Of a stretch of 64,000 nt of DNA, positions 51,572 to 60,356 are shown piece after piece (within the stretch, counting starts at the first letter, position 1; every line of letters starts with the position of its first letter). This stretch comes from Aestuariivirga litoralis. Its GTDB lineage: Bacteria; Pseudomonadota; Alphaproteobacteria; Rhizobiales; Aestuariivirgaceae. The stretch is taken from the NCBI RefSeq assembly GCF_003234965.1, contig NZ_QKVK01000004.1, forward strand, positions 1 to 64,000, in the 5' to 3' direction. The notes beneath the pieces are model-generated. The model saw only the letters and a program-made list of their open reading frames with translations, searched no databases and was not told where the DNA came from. A program made the translations under genes and the position numbers.

Positions 51572-52536
51572 ACAACGGCGACAACGCAAAATGCAACGAA
51601 CAGCAACATCAAGAACAACATCCACATGGCGCGCGACAACACGCGCAAGCCACGCTTGATGTCATCGCGCGTGATGTCGTCCCGGCCCTCGCCCATGTAG
51701 GGCAGGTCCACCATCTCGCCGTCATAGCTGCGGGGGCCCCCGAAGCGCACGCCGAGGGCAGCCGCCATGGCGGCCTCCGGCCAGCCGGCATTGGGCGAGC
51801 CATGTTTCGGCGCATCCCGTTGCATCACCTCGACAATCTGCCTGAACCGCGCCGGCTCGGCGGCGGCGAAGAGATAGCCCGTGAGGCGCGAGGCGGGCAG
51901 GTTCACAAGGTCGTCCAACCGTGCCGCCGCCCAGCCAAACCACTGATACTTCTCGCTTTTGTGGCCGATCATCGAGTCCGCGGTGTTGATCGCCTTGTAC
52001 ATGACGATGCCGGGCAGCCCCAGCAGCGCATACCACAGCACCGGCGCCACGATGCCGTCGGACGTGTTCTCGGCCAGACTTTCGAGCGCCGCCTTGGAGA
52101 CCCCGGCCTCGTCGAGCTGCGTCGGGTCCCGCCCGACGATCAGGCTCACCTTCTGGCGCCCCTCGGCAAGCGAGCGGCCGAGCCCGTCATAGACAGCAAG
52201 CACATGATCTTTCAGCGATTTCTGCGCGATCAGCGTGGTCGCCAGCAACGCCTCCGCGAGCCAGCCCAGCGGCCAATGGGTGAGAAAACGCGCCACGTAA
52301 TAGGAGGGGATGAAGGCCGCCGCCAGCAGGATGAGCACGGCCACGGCCCCGCGGAGCCGCCCTTCCTGCGGCGAAACACCCTTTACATTCAACTGCTTGT
52401 CGAGCCAGTCGATGAGCTTGCCGATCCACACCACCGGGTGGCTGATGCGGTCGAAGACCGGCTGCGGGTAGCCCGCGAAGCGTTCGATCAGCAGCGCCCA
52501 GGCGGCGCGCCCGAAGACCAGCACCGGCCAATCCAT
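51568..52536 (-). CDS. cobD: adenosylcobinamide-phosphate synthase CobD/CbiB
   Basis: This 322-residue membrane protein attaches aminopropanol (phosphate) to adenosylcobyric acid. The family signature is HPVVWIGKLIDWLDKQLN near residue 32, followed by SLAENTSDGIVAPVLWYALL and YKAINTADSMIGHKSEKYQW. Several membrane segments are visible. Its start overlaps the cobQ stop (TGATG), so it is translated after CobQ, the next step in order. The stop overlaps the convergent cobU. Confidence 0.93.
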   Translation of the reverse strand: MDWPVLVFGRAAWALLIERFAGYPQPVFDRISHPVVWIGKLIDWLDKQLNVKGVSPQEGRLRGAVAVLILLAAAFIPSYYVARFLTHWPLGWLAEALLATTLIAQKSLKDHVLAVYDGLGRSLAEGRQKVSLIVGRDPTQLDEAGVSKAALESLAENTSDGIVAPVLWYALLGLPGIVMYKAINTADSMIGHKSEKYQWFGWAAARLDDLVNLPASRLTGYLFAAAEPARFRQIVEVMQRDAPKHGSPNAGWPEAAMAAALGVRFGGPRSYDGEMVDLPYMGEGRDDITRDDIKRGLRVLSRAMWMLFLMLLFVAFCVVAVV

Positions 52537-53996
52537 CAGAATTCCCTCGCCAGCGACAGGATCAGGTCGAGGTCGAGATGGGCCTCGAGATGCGCGGCGA
52601 GCTGGTCCAGAACCCGCTCCACCGTCTCCTCGAAGCGCAGCTCGCTGGCCTGAACACCGAGCGATTCCAGGAACTTGGAACGAAACGCATCGCTTCCGAA
52701 GCAGCCATGGAGATAGCTCCCCATCACTTGGCCCGAGGCGCTGATCGCCCCGTCCGGCCGTCCCCCCAGCAGGGCGAAGGGCCGGGCGCAATCGGCCCCG
52801 GCTGTCTTGCCGAGGTGGATCTCATAACCTTCCAGCGCCGCCCCCGTCGGCACATGGGTGCCGCCGATGCGGGTCAGCGTCTTGTCGGACAGCAGCGTGG
52901 TCTCGACGTCGAGCAGGCCCAGTCCCGGAACGAGTCCGGCTTCCGCTTCAAGGCCTTGCGGGTCGGCAATGGTTTTGCCCAGCATCTGGTAGCCGCCGCA
53001 CAGGCCCAGCACCAGACCGCCGCGGCGCACATGGGCCAGGAGGTCGATGTCCCAGCCCTCCTTGCGCAGCGCTGCCAGGTCCGAAACCGTTGATTTCGAA
53101 CCGGGAATGATCACCAGCCGGCTGTCCGCCGGGATCGGCTCGCCCGGCTGCACGAAGGTCAGCGTCACACCGGCTTCGAGGCGTAAGGGATCGAGGTCAT
53201 CGAAATTGGCGATGCGGGGCAGGCGGAGAACGGAAATTCTCACGCCTTTCTGTGTAGTTGTGAGCGCATCCTCCAGCGCCACTGCATCTTCGGCCGGAAG
53301 GCTCCGTGCCCCCTCGAAGTGTGGCACGATACCCACACAGGGGGTTCCGGTGCGCTGTTCGAGGAAGCTCCGGCCTTCCGAAAACAGTTCCGGATCGCCG
53401 TGGAACTTATTGATCAGGAAGGCTTTCAGCCGTGCGCGATCTTCCGGCGGCAGGATGTCGAAGGTGCCGGCGATGGAGGCGATGACGCCGCCCCGATGAA
53501 TGTCGCCGATCAGCACGGCGGGCAGGTCGGCGGCCTCGGCGAAGCCCATGTTGGCGAGGTCGCCATTGCGGAGGTTGATCTCGCCCGGGCTTCCGGCCCC
53601 TTCGACCAGCACCAGGTCCGCCTGCGCCGCCACCTTATAGAAGCTCTCAAGACACGCGTCCATGTACCTCATCCGGCTGCGGAAATATTCCCGCGCCGTC
53701 ATCGAGGCCTGGCGTTTGCCCTGCACGATCACCTGCGCCCCCGTGGTGGTCTCGGGCTTGAGCAGGATGGGGTTCATGTGCACCGAGGGCGGCACCCGCG
53801 CGGCGCGCGCCTGCAGCGCCTGGGCCCGGCCGATCTCGCCGCCATCCGCCGTCACCGCGGCGTTGTTGGACATGTTCTGCGGCTTGAAGGGCTGGACGCG
53901 TAAGCCCCTGTTTGCAAAGGCTCTTGCCAGCCCCGCCACGATCAGCGACTTGCCGACGTCCGAGCCCGTGCCCATGAACATGATGGCCCGCGTCAT
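52536..53996 (-). CDS. cobQ: cobyric acid synthase
   Basis: This 486-residue CobQ (CbiP) amidates four side chains of adenosylcobyrinic acid a,c-diamide with glutamine. The N-terminal dethiobiotin-synthetase-like part has the P-loop FMGTGSDVGKSLIVAGLA and FKPQNMSNNAAVTADGGEIG. The C-terminal glutaminase-like part has LCGGYQMLGKTIADPQGLE with the nucleophile Cys. The size is normal. It is coupled to cobB upstream (ATGA) and cobD downstream. Confidence 0.96.
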   Translation of the reverse strand: MTRAIMFMGTGSDVGKSLIVAGLARAFANRGLRVQPFKPQNMSNNAAVTADGGEIGRAQALQARAARVPPSVHMNPILLKPETTTGAQVIVQGKRQASMTAREYFRSRMRYMDACLESFYKVAAQADLVLVEGAGSPGEINLRNGDLANMGFAEAADLPAVLIGDIHRGGVIASIAGTFDILPPEDRARLKAFLINKFHGDPELFSEGRSFLEQRTGTPCVGIVPHFEGARSLPAEDAVALEDALTTTQKGVRISVLRLPRIANFDDLDPLRLEAGVTLTFVQPGEPIPADSRLVIIPGSKSTVSDLAALRKEGWDIDLLAHVRRGGLVLGLCGGYQMLGKTIADPQGLEAEAGLVPGLGLLDVETTLLSDKTLTRIGGTHVPTGAALEGYEIHLGKTAGADCARPFALLGGRPDGAISASGQVMGSYLHGCFGSDAFRSKFLESLGVQASELRFEETVERVLDQLAAHLEAHLDLDLILSLAREF

Positions 53997-55267
53997 GGCG
54001 CGCCCGCGATCACATGGGCATAGCTGCCCATCACCTTGCCTCGCCGCAAGCCCATGTTCTCCAACGGGTTTCCGGCTGCGTCCCGCGCTCCGAACAAGCG
54101 GTCCGCTTGGCCCTCGCTCACCAGCGTCGAATAGTGGAACTCATGCGCCATCAGCTTCGCGGACCAAGGTCCGTCCGTCAGCGGCTCCAGCTGCCGGTAT
54201 CCGAGATGCAGCTTGCGCTTCGCGAAGCTGGTCACCAACGGCAGCAGCCCCGCCATGCCATGCGCCATCCCCTTGGAATCGATCAGGCTTTCGCCCAGCA
54301 CCATGTAGCCGCCGCACTCGCCATAAACGGTTCCCGAGTGGCTCCGGAGTCCGTCGAGGAACCGCCGGTTTCCAGCGATCCGCCCGGCATGCAGCTCCGG
54401 GTATCCGCCCGGCAGGAACACCGCCTCCGCCTCGGGGTCGGGAGCCTCATCAGCCAATGGCGAGAAGAAGGAAAGGCTCGCACCCTGGCGGCGCCAGCCA
54501 TCCAGCAAGTGTCTGTAAATAAACGAGAAAGCGTCATCCCGCGCCACCGCCACGGACTGCGCCAGGGGCGGCAGAACCGGGGCACCTTCGCTGCCATGGA
54601 GGGGCCGCGCGAGGTCGAGGATGCGCTCCAGTGCCGGTTTGTGGTTCACCCGCAGGGCGGCCGCCTCGATGAAGGCGTCCAGGTCCTTGTTTTCCTGCGC
54701 CTGCACAAGCCCCAGGTGGCGCGACGGCCAGGCCAGCGTCTCGTCATTGCGCAGCGCCATCAGCACCTGCTCGCCCAGCGCCTCGCGCAGCAGCAGCTCG
54801 TGGCGCTCGCTGGCGGTGCGGTTCAGGATCACGCCCGCGAGCTCCAAGTCCTTGTTATAGCTGTAAAAACCATGCACAAGCGCGGCCGCCGACTGGGCCT
54901 GGTGGCGGCAGTCGAGGGTGAAGATCACGGGAAGGCCAAGCATCACCGCAAGGTCGGCGGTCGAGCCCTTCGCCCCGCGCGGCCCGTCGAACAGGCCCAT
55001 CACGCCCTCGATGATCACGAGGTCCGCATCGCGCGCCAGTGCGCCCGCCAAGCCCTTGATCTGGCTGGCATTCATCGCCCAGGGGTCGAGGTTGTAGCAG
55101 GCCCTGCCGGTGGCGGCCTCGTGGAAGCGCGGGTCGATGTAGTCGGGGCCTACCTTGGCCGCCGCCACGCGCACGCCCGCATTGCGGAAGGCCCTCAGAA
55201 GTCCAAGCGTAATCAATGTCTTGCCGCTGCCGGAAGAGGGCGCGGCGACGACGATGGCCTTAGCCAA
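53993..55267 (-). CDS. cobB: cobyrinic/hydrogenobyrinic acid a,c-diamide synthase
   Basis: This 424-residue CobB (CbiA) amidates side chains a and c of the corrin. The P-loop is VVAAPSSGSGKTLITLGLLR at residues 6-25, then KVGPDYIDPRFHEAATGRAC; the glutaminase-type cysteine lies in YGECGGYMVLGESLIDSKGM. I choose TTG 55267 as the start because GGGAGAA lies 7 bases upstream and MAKAIVVAAPSSGSGKT is the family start; no ATG is closer. It overlaps the cobA stop. Confidence 0.9.
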   Translation of the reverse strand: MAKAIVVAAPSSGSGKTLITLGLLRAFRNAGVRVAAAKVGPDYIDPRFHEAATGRACYNLDPWAMNASQIKGLAGALARDADLVIIEGVMGLFDGPRGAKGSTADLAVMLGLPVIFTLDCRHQAQSAAALVHGFYSYNKDLELAGVILNRTASERHELLLREALGEQVLMALRNDETLAWPSRHLGLVQAQENKDLDAFIEAAALRVNHKPALERILDLARPLHGSEGAPVLPPLAQSVAVARDDAFSFIYRHLLDGWRRQGASLSFFSPLADEAPDPEAEAVFLPGGYPELHAGRIAGNRRFLDGLRSHSGTVYGECGGYMVLGESLIDSKGMAHGMAGLLPLVTSFAKRKLHLGYRQLEPLTDGPWSAKLMAHEFHYSTLVSEGQADRLFGARDAAGNPLENMGLRRGKVMGSYAHVIAGAP

Positions 55268-56093
55268 CCGGGTTCTCCCGCAGGGGTCCCTTGTACCAGT
55301 CCAAGAGGCTCCGCCAGTCGGCGGCCTTGCCGACGACCACGATGGCCGGCGTCGGCGGTTCATTGGCTTCCACGAAGGCGCCGGCCCCGCCCAGCGTGGT
55401 CGAGGCCACTTCCTGATGCGGCATGGAGGCATTGGACACGATGGTGACGGGGTCATCCGCGGCCCGCCCGCCCGCCATCAGCGCCGCGGCGATCTCGCCC
55501 AGGTGCTTCACCGCCATGTACATGACGATGACCGGCGAGGCCAGCGCCACGGCCTGCCAGTTTACGTTGGCCGGCATGTTGCCGGTGGCGTCATGGCCGG
55601 TCAGGAAAATGACGGAATGATTTGTATCACGGTGGGTTGCGGGCATTCCCGCATAGGCGAGGCCACCGATGCCGGCGGTGATTCCGGGCACGATGCGGAA
55701 GGGGATTCCGGTGGTTGCGAGGTGCTGGCACTCCTCGCCGCCACGGCCGAACATGAAGGGGTCGCCGCCCTTCAGCCGCAGCACGCGCTTGCCCGACTGG
55801 GCGAGTTCGATCAGGCGCAGCGTGATGTCCTTCTGGGTGGGGGACGGCTTGCCGCCGCGCTTGCCCGCATATTCCAGTTCGGCGCCGACCTTCACCCAGC
55901 GCAGGATGTCCGGGTTCACCAGCGCGTCATAGACGACGACGTCGCAATTCTGCAGCGCGTGGAAGCACATGAGCGACATCAGGCCGGGTGCTCCGGGGCC
56001 TGCACCGACGAGCCAAACCCAGCCCGGCTCGAAGCTCGGGAAGGTCTCGGCATCCAGCCGGGCGAAGCCCGTCTGTTGCTCAGGTGAGCTCAC
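55260..56093 (-). CDS. cobA: uroporphyrinogen-III C-methyltransferase
   Basis: This 277-residue SUMT makes precorrin-2, the branch point to cobalamin. The SAM-binding start reads WVWLVGAGPGAPGLMSLMCF, with VVYDALV, KRVLRLKGGDPFMFGRGGEE and FRIVPGITAGIGGLAYAGMP after it. It is CobA-length, with no CysG-type reductase domain. I start at GTG 56093, which has AAAAGGA upstream; ATG 56129 would add 12 residues but lies in a CCATGG shared with a frame on the other strand. It is divergent from cbiD. Confidence 0.92.
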   Translation of the reverse strand: MSSPEQQTGFARLDAETFPSFEPGWVWLVGAGPGAPGLMSLMCFHALQNCDVVVYDALVNPDILRWVKVGAELEYAGKRGGKPSPTQKDITLRLIELAQSGKRVLRLKGGDPFMFGRGGEECQHLATTGIPFRIVPGITAGIGGLAYAGMPATHRDTNHSVIFLTGHDATGNMPANVNWQAVALASPVIVMYMAVKHLGEIAAALMAGGRAADDPVTIVSNASMPHQEVASTTLGGAGAFVEANEPPTPAIVVVGKAADWRSLLDWYKGPLRENPVG

Positions 56094-56151
56094 CCAGTCG
56101 CCGATCCTTTTCGTTGGTCCAAGTCCCATGGCCGCCTTATACAGTGGGCTG
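56094..56151. promoter_or_regulatory. divergent promoter region cobA/cbiD
   Basis: This 58-base gap must hold both divergent promoters if the chosen starts are right. It includes the palindrome CCATGG (56126-56131), in which both strands read ATG in the respective gene frames. I see no cobalamin riboswitch; the region is too short for one. Confidence 0.45.
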
Positions 56152-57198
56152 ATGCGAGTAGAGAAGCCCGAAGGCGAGTTAAGGCGCGGCTGGACGACGG
56201 GCGCATGCGCAACGGCGGCAGTGAAGGCGGCATTTGCGGCATTGCGCACCGGAGAATTCCCCGATCCCGTGTCGATCACGTTGCCCAAGGGCGAAACCCC
56301 AGCCTTTCCATTGGCTTTGGAGGAGAAGGGCGCGGGCTGGGCGCGCGCCGGAATCATCAAGGATGCGGGCGATGACCCGGACGTGACCCATGGCGCCATG
56401 GTGGTGGCCACGGTGCGCGAAGGCGGCGAGGGCATCCGATTCAAGGCAGGTCCCGGCGTCGGCATGGTGACGAGGGGCGGTCTTCCCATCCCGCCGGGTG
56501 AGCCCGCCATCAACCCCGTGCCGCGCCAGATGATGCGGGACGTGATCGCCGAACTGGGCGGAACGGGCGTCGAAATCGAGATTTCGATCCCCGGCGGCGA
56601 GGCTCTCGCGCTCAAGACCTGGAACCCGCGGCTCGGCATCGTCGGCGGGCTGTCGATCCTCGGCACCACCGGCATCGTGAACCCCTTTTCCTGTGCGGCC
56701 TGGATCGCCTCCATCCACCGCGGCATCGACGTGGCCCGCGCCATGGGGCTCGGCCATGTGGCGGGCTGCACCGGCTCCACCTCGGAGGACGCCGTTCGCA
56801 GTCGCTACGAGCTGCCGCTGGAGGCCATGCTGGACATGGGGGACTTCGCCGGGGGGCTGCTCAAGTATCTCCGCACCCATCCGGTGGCGCGCGTCACCAT
56901 CGGCGGCGGCTTTGGCAAGATCAGCAAGCTGGGGCAGGGTGCGCTCGACCTCCATTCCGGCCGCTCGCAGGTCGATCTCGACTGGTTGGCAGACCAGTGC
57001 CCGGAACTGCCGCGTGACAAGGTCCTTGCTGCAAACACGGCGCAGGAAGTGCTGGAAATGGCCGATGGCGTCGATCTCGCCGCCCGCGTGGCAAGGGCCG
57101 GACTGGCCACCGTGCGTGACGTTCTGAAAGATGCGCCGGTGGTGGCAGACGTCATGATCGTCTCGCGCCGGGGCGAGATCATTGCCCATGCCGCGTGA
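56152..57198 (+). CDS. cbiD: cobalt-precorrin-5B C1-methyltransferase CbiD
   Basis: This 348-residue CbiD has the signature RRGWTTGACATAAVKAAFAA near residue 11 and GGGFGKISKLGQGALDLHSG near residue 246. It methylates C1 with ring contraction deacylation in the anaerobic-type corrin pathway; aerobic producers use CobF for this step. I start at ATG 56152; an in-frame ATG at 56128 and an open frame back to 55969 exist, but they run into cobA. It overlaps cobK by 11 bases. Confidence 0.92.
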   Translation: MRVEKPEGELRRGWTTGACATAAVKAAFAALRTGEFPDPVSITLPKGETPAFPLALEEKGAGWARAGIIKDAGDDPDVTHGAMVVATVREGGEGIRFKAGPGVGMVTRGGLPIPPGEPAINPVPRQMMRDVIAELGGTGVEIEISIPGGEALALKTWNPRLGIVGGLSILGTTGIVNPFSCAAWIASIHRGIDVARAMGLGHVAGCTGSTSEDAVRSRYELPLEAMLDMGDFAGGLLKYLRTHPVARVTIGGGFGKISKLGQGALDLHSGRSQVDLDWLADQCPELPRDKVLAANTAQEVLEMADGVDLAARVARAGLATVRDVLKDAPVVADVMIVSRRGEIIAHAA

Positions 57199-57931
57199 CC
57201 GCTTGCTGATCCTCGGCGGCACACGGGACGCTCGCGAGATCGCTGATGTGCTGGTGGCGTCGGGCCGTAACGTCGTCACCTCGCTCGCAGGCGTTACGGC
57301 CCAGCCGCTGCTGCCTGCAGGCGAAGTGCGCGTTGGTGGTTTCGGCGGAGTGGCCGGATTGAAATCCTATCTTGAAACCGCGCAGATAGCGCTGGTCATT
57401 GATGCGACACATCCGTTTGCGGCGCGCATGTCGGCCCAGGCTGTCGCGGCCTGCGACGACTGCAGGGTACCGCTGCTGCGCTTCGAGCGTCCGCCATGGA
57501 CGGCGCGCGCAGGCGATGACTGGAGGATCGTCGACTCGGCCACGCAAGCGGCCTCTGTCCTTCCGCGCGGGGCGCGCGTCCTGCTCACAACCGGTCGCAA
57601 GGATCTCGACCCCTTCTTTGCGCGCAGCGACATTTCGGGAATTGCCAGGATGATCGAGGAGCCTCCACTAAACCCTCCATCCAACTGGAAGATCCTGCGT
57701 GAGCGGCCGCCCTTCACCGTGCCGGACGAAATGGCCCTGATCAGCGACAACGCCATCACTCATCTGGTCACCAAGAACGCCGGCGGTCGTGCCACCGAAG
57801 CAAAACTGCATGCGGCGCGGGAGCTGCGCATTCCCGTGGTGATGATCGCCCGGCCGGTCAAGCCGGATGCCCCTTGCGTGGCCGCAATGGACAACCTTCT
57901 GGCGGTTGTGGAGGGGGTGCTTTGTCCTTGA
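57188..57931 (+). CDS. cobK: precorrin-6A reductase
   Basis: This 247-residue CobK (CbiJ) reduces precorrin-6A with NADPH. Signatures are RLLILGGTRDAREIADVLVA at the N-terminus, VIDATHPFAARMSAQAVAAC, and the C-terminal DNAITHLVTKNAGGRATEAK. The ATG at 57188 lies inside the end of cbiD, so the two are coupled. It is the last cob gene on this side, and a 120-base gap follows before aapJ. Confidence 0.95.
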   Translation: MPRDRLLILGGTRDAREIADVLVASGRNVVTSLAGVTAQPLLPAGEVRVGGFGGVAGLKSYLETAQIALVIDATHPFAARMSAQAVAACDDCRVPLLRFERPPWTARAGDDWRIVDSATQAASVLPRGARVLLTTGRKDLDPFFARSDISGIARMIEEPPLNPPSNWKILRERPPFTVPDEMALISDNAITHLVTKNAGGRATEAKLHAARELRIPVVMIARPVKPDAPCVAAMDNLLAVVEGVLCP

Positions 57932-58053
57932 CCTGCTACCCGTTTTCCGATTGTTTTGTCACGCAACCGGGGGACTGATTTGCCCCTCGGATGAAGACAT
58001 TCGCCGCGTGGATGGCGCATCCTGTCCTGCACAGGTCACAAAGAGGAATCTCG

Positions 58054-59100
58054 ATGAAGAACAAGCTCATAACCCTCATGCTCGGCGCAGCGGCAAGCGT
58101 GGCGATCGCCGGGGCTGCCACTGCCGGCACACTGGATGATGTGCGTCAGCACGGCTTCGTGCAGTGCGGCGTCAGCCAGGGCCTGATGGGCTTCTCGGTG
58201 CCCGACGCGCAGAACAACTGGACCGGCATGGATGTCGACTTCTGCCGCGCGATTGCCGCTGCGGTGCTGGGCGACGCCACCAAGGTGAAGTTCACGCCGC
58301 TCACCGCCAAGGAGCGCTTCACTGCGCTGCAATCGGGTGAAATCGACGTTCTGTCACGCAACACCACCTGGACGATGAGCCGTGACACGTCGCTTGGCCT
58401 CAAGTTCGCGGGCATCATGTATTATGACGGCCAGGGCTTCATCGTGAACTCCAAGAAGCATGCCAACGTGAAGTCGGTGAACGATCTCGCGGGCGCCACG
58501 ATCTGCACACAGTCGGGCACCACGACGGAGCTCAACATCGCGGACTATTTCAAGTCCCAGAAGCTCGACTACAAGCTGCTGACCTTCGAGAAGAACGACG
58601 AGGCGATCGCCGCCTATCAGGACGGCCGCTGCGACGCCTACTCGACCGACCAGTCCGGCCTCTATGCCCAGCGCCTCAAGATGCAGGTGCCGGACGACAA
58701 CCTCGTACTGCCGGAAATCATTTCGAAAGAACCACTTGGCCCCGTCGTGCGGCAGGGTGACGACGCCTGGTTCAATGTCGTGAAGTGGGTCTATTTCGCG
58801 CTGGTGAATGCCGAGGAACTGGGCCTCACCTCGCAGAACGTCGAGGACATGAAGAAGACCTCGACCAACCCGGAAATACAGCGCCTGCTGGGCGTTGCCT
58901 CGTCCGACGGCAAGGCGGCGGGCTTCGGCATCGGCATGGGCCTCGACGAGGGCTGGGCCGAGGCTGCGATCAAGCAGGTGGGCAATTACGGCGAGATCTT
59001 CGACCGCAATGTCGGCCAGGGCTCGCCGCTCAAGATCGAGCGGGGCAAGAATGCCCTGTGGAAGGATGGCGGGCTGCAATACGCTCCGCCGGTTCGCTGA
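58054..59100 (+). CDS. aapJ: general L-amino acid ABC transporter, binding protein AapJ
   Basis: This 348-residue periplasmic binding protein has a signal peptide (KNKLITLMLGAAASVAIAGA, cleavage near ATA) and the AapJ pattern: TLDDVRQHGFVQCGVSQGLM, WTGMDVDFCRAIAAAVLGD, and GQGFIVNSKKHANVKSVNDL. It captures L-amino acids for the AapQMP channel. AAGAGGAA lies upstream of ATG 58054. A strong hairpin follows its stop, which usually allows binding protein to exceed permease. Confidence 0.93.
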   Translation: MKNKLITLMLGAAASVAIAGAATAGTLDDVRQHGFVQCGVSQGLMGFSVPDAQNNWTGMDVDFCRAIAAAVLGDATKVKFTPLTAKERFTALQSGEIDVLSRNTTWTMSRDTSLGLKFAGIMYYDGQGFIVNSKKHANVKSVNDLAGATICTQSGTTTELNIADYFKSQKLDYKLLTFEKNDEAIAAYQDGRCDAYSTDQSGLYAQRLKMQVPDDNLVLPEIISKEPLGPVVRQGDDAWFNVVKWVYFALVNAEELGLTSQNVEDMKKTSTNPEIQRLLGVASSDGKAAGFGIGMGLDEGWAEAAIKQVGNYGEIFDRNVGQGSPLKIERGKNALWKDGGLQYAPPVR

Positions 59101-59117
59101 GCGATATCAACGACTTG

Positions 59118-59144
59118 GAAACCCGGGGCCAGGCCCCGGGTTTC
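59118..59144 (+). terminator. 12-bp hairpin between aapJ and aapQ
   Basis: GAAACCCGGGGC (59118-59129), loop CAG, GCCCCGGGTTTC (59133-59144), then GTGTTT. It starts 17 bases after the aapJ stop. A partial terminator or 3'-end stabiliser between binding protein and permease genes is a common way to make more of the binding protein. Confidence 0.7.
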
Positions 59145-59173
59145 GTGTTTCCGGCAACTGAGGCGGCGTTCCC

Positions 59174-60352
59174 ATGAGCCTTGAGGCGACCGCGCGGCCG
59201 CGACGCCGGCCCGTCTGGAGCAGCGCCCGCTGGCGCGGCCTTGCGCTGCAAGCCCTTGTTTTAATTGCGCTTGCAGCGTTTTTCTATGACCTGGCTTTGA
59301 ATACCGCGGCCAACATGGCCACCCGGCACATTGTTTCGGGTTTCGACTTCCTGTGGCGCAAGGCCGGCTTCGAGGTGTCGTTCTCGCTGATCCCCTATTC
59401 CGGCGAGGACAGTTATGCCCGGGCCTTAATGGTGGGGTTTTTCAATACCTTGTTGGTTTCGGCCTGTGGCATCGTGCTGGCCACGATGCTGGGGCTGGTG
59501 ATCGGGCTGATGCGCCTGTCGCGCAACTGGCTGGCGGCGCGGATCGCCACGGCCTACATCGAAGTGATGCGCAACGTGCCGTTATTGCTGCAGCTTTTCA
59601 TCTGGTACCGGCTGGTGCTGACGCCGCTGCCGCAGGCCCGCGACGCCATCACCCTCGGTTCGGCATCGCTTTCCAACAAGGGACTGACCTTGCCGGCACC
59701 GGTTTTCGGTGATGGAGCATGGTGGTCTTGGGTTGGTTTTGGTGTTGCCGCCGTTGCATTCTGGTTGCTGTCCGGTTGGAACAGGAGACAACGCGAAGCA
59801 ACCGGAAAGAGCATGCCGGTCTGGTGGCTCGGGGCGCTGCTTTTGGTTGCGCTGCCGGTGCTGTTCCTGTTCGCCGCGGGATGGCCGCTCAGCTTCGAGC
59901 ACCCAGTGCGCAGCAATTTCGGGTTCCGGGGCGGCATGACGCTGGTGCCCGAATTCATGGCACTGCTGCTAGCCCTGTCCATCTATACGGCAGCCTTCAT
60001 CGCGGAGGCGGTGCGCGCCGGGGTGATGGCGGTGTCGCGGGGGCAGGGCGAGGCGGCGGCGGCGCTGGGGCTGAAGCCGCGGCTCGCGATGCGCCTCGTC
60101 GTCCTGCCGCAGGCGCTGCGGGTGATCATCCCGCCGCTGACCAGCCAGTACCTGAACCTGACCAAGAACTCCTCCCTCGCGGTGGCGATCGGCTACCCGG
60201 ACCTGGTGTCGACGGGCGGCACCATCCTCGGCCAGACGGGGCAGGCAATCGAGGTGGTGACGATCTGGATGGTCGTCTACCTGAGCCTCAGCCTTCTCAC
60301 CTCGGCCTTCATGAACTGGTTCAACGCCCGCCACCGGCTGGTGGGGAGGTGA
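59174..60352 (+). CDS. aapQ: amino acid ABC transporter permease AapQ
   Basis: This 392-residue permease has the AapQ layout: an N-terminal span, a large periplasmic insertion (GFDFLWRKAGFEVSFSLIPY), and the C-terminal HisM-type domain with the EAA loop QGEAAAALGLKPRLAMRLVV, which contacts AapP. Its N-terminal half has more AT-rich, TTN-rich codons than the neighbours (such as 59255-59300 and 59700-59790), which may reflect relaxed or foreign codon use. The stop is 4 bases before aapM. Confidence 0.93.
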   Translation: MSLEATARPRRRPVWSSARWRGLALQALVLIALAAFFYDLALNTAANMATRHIVSGFDFLWRKAGFEVSFSLIPYSGEDSYARALMVGFFNTLLVSACGIVLATMLGLVIGLMRLSRNWLAARIATAYIEVMRNVPLLLQLFIWYRLVLTPLPQARDAITLGSASLSNKGLTLPAPVFGDGAWWSWVGFGVAAVAFWLLSGWNRRQREATGKSMPVWWLGALLLVALPVLFLFAAGWPLSFEHPVRSNFGFRGGMTLVPEFMALLLALSIYTAAFIAEAVRAGVMAVSRGQGEAAAALGLKPRLAMRLVVLPQALRVIIPPLTSQYLNLTKNSSLAVAIGYPDLVSTGGTILGQTGQAIEVVTIWMVVYLSLSLLTSAFMNWFNARHRLVGR

Positions 60353-60356
60353 GGCG

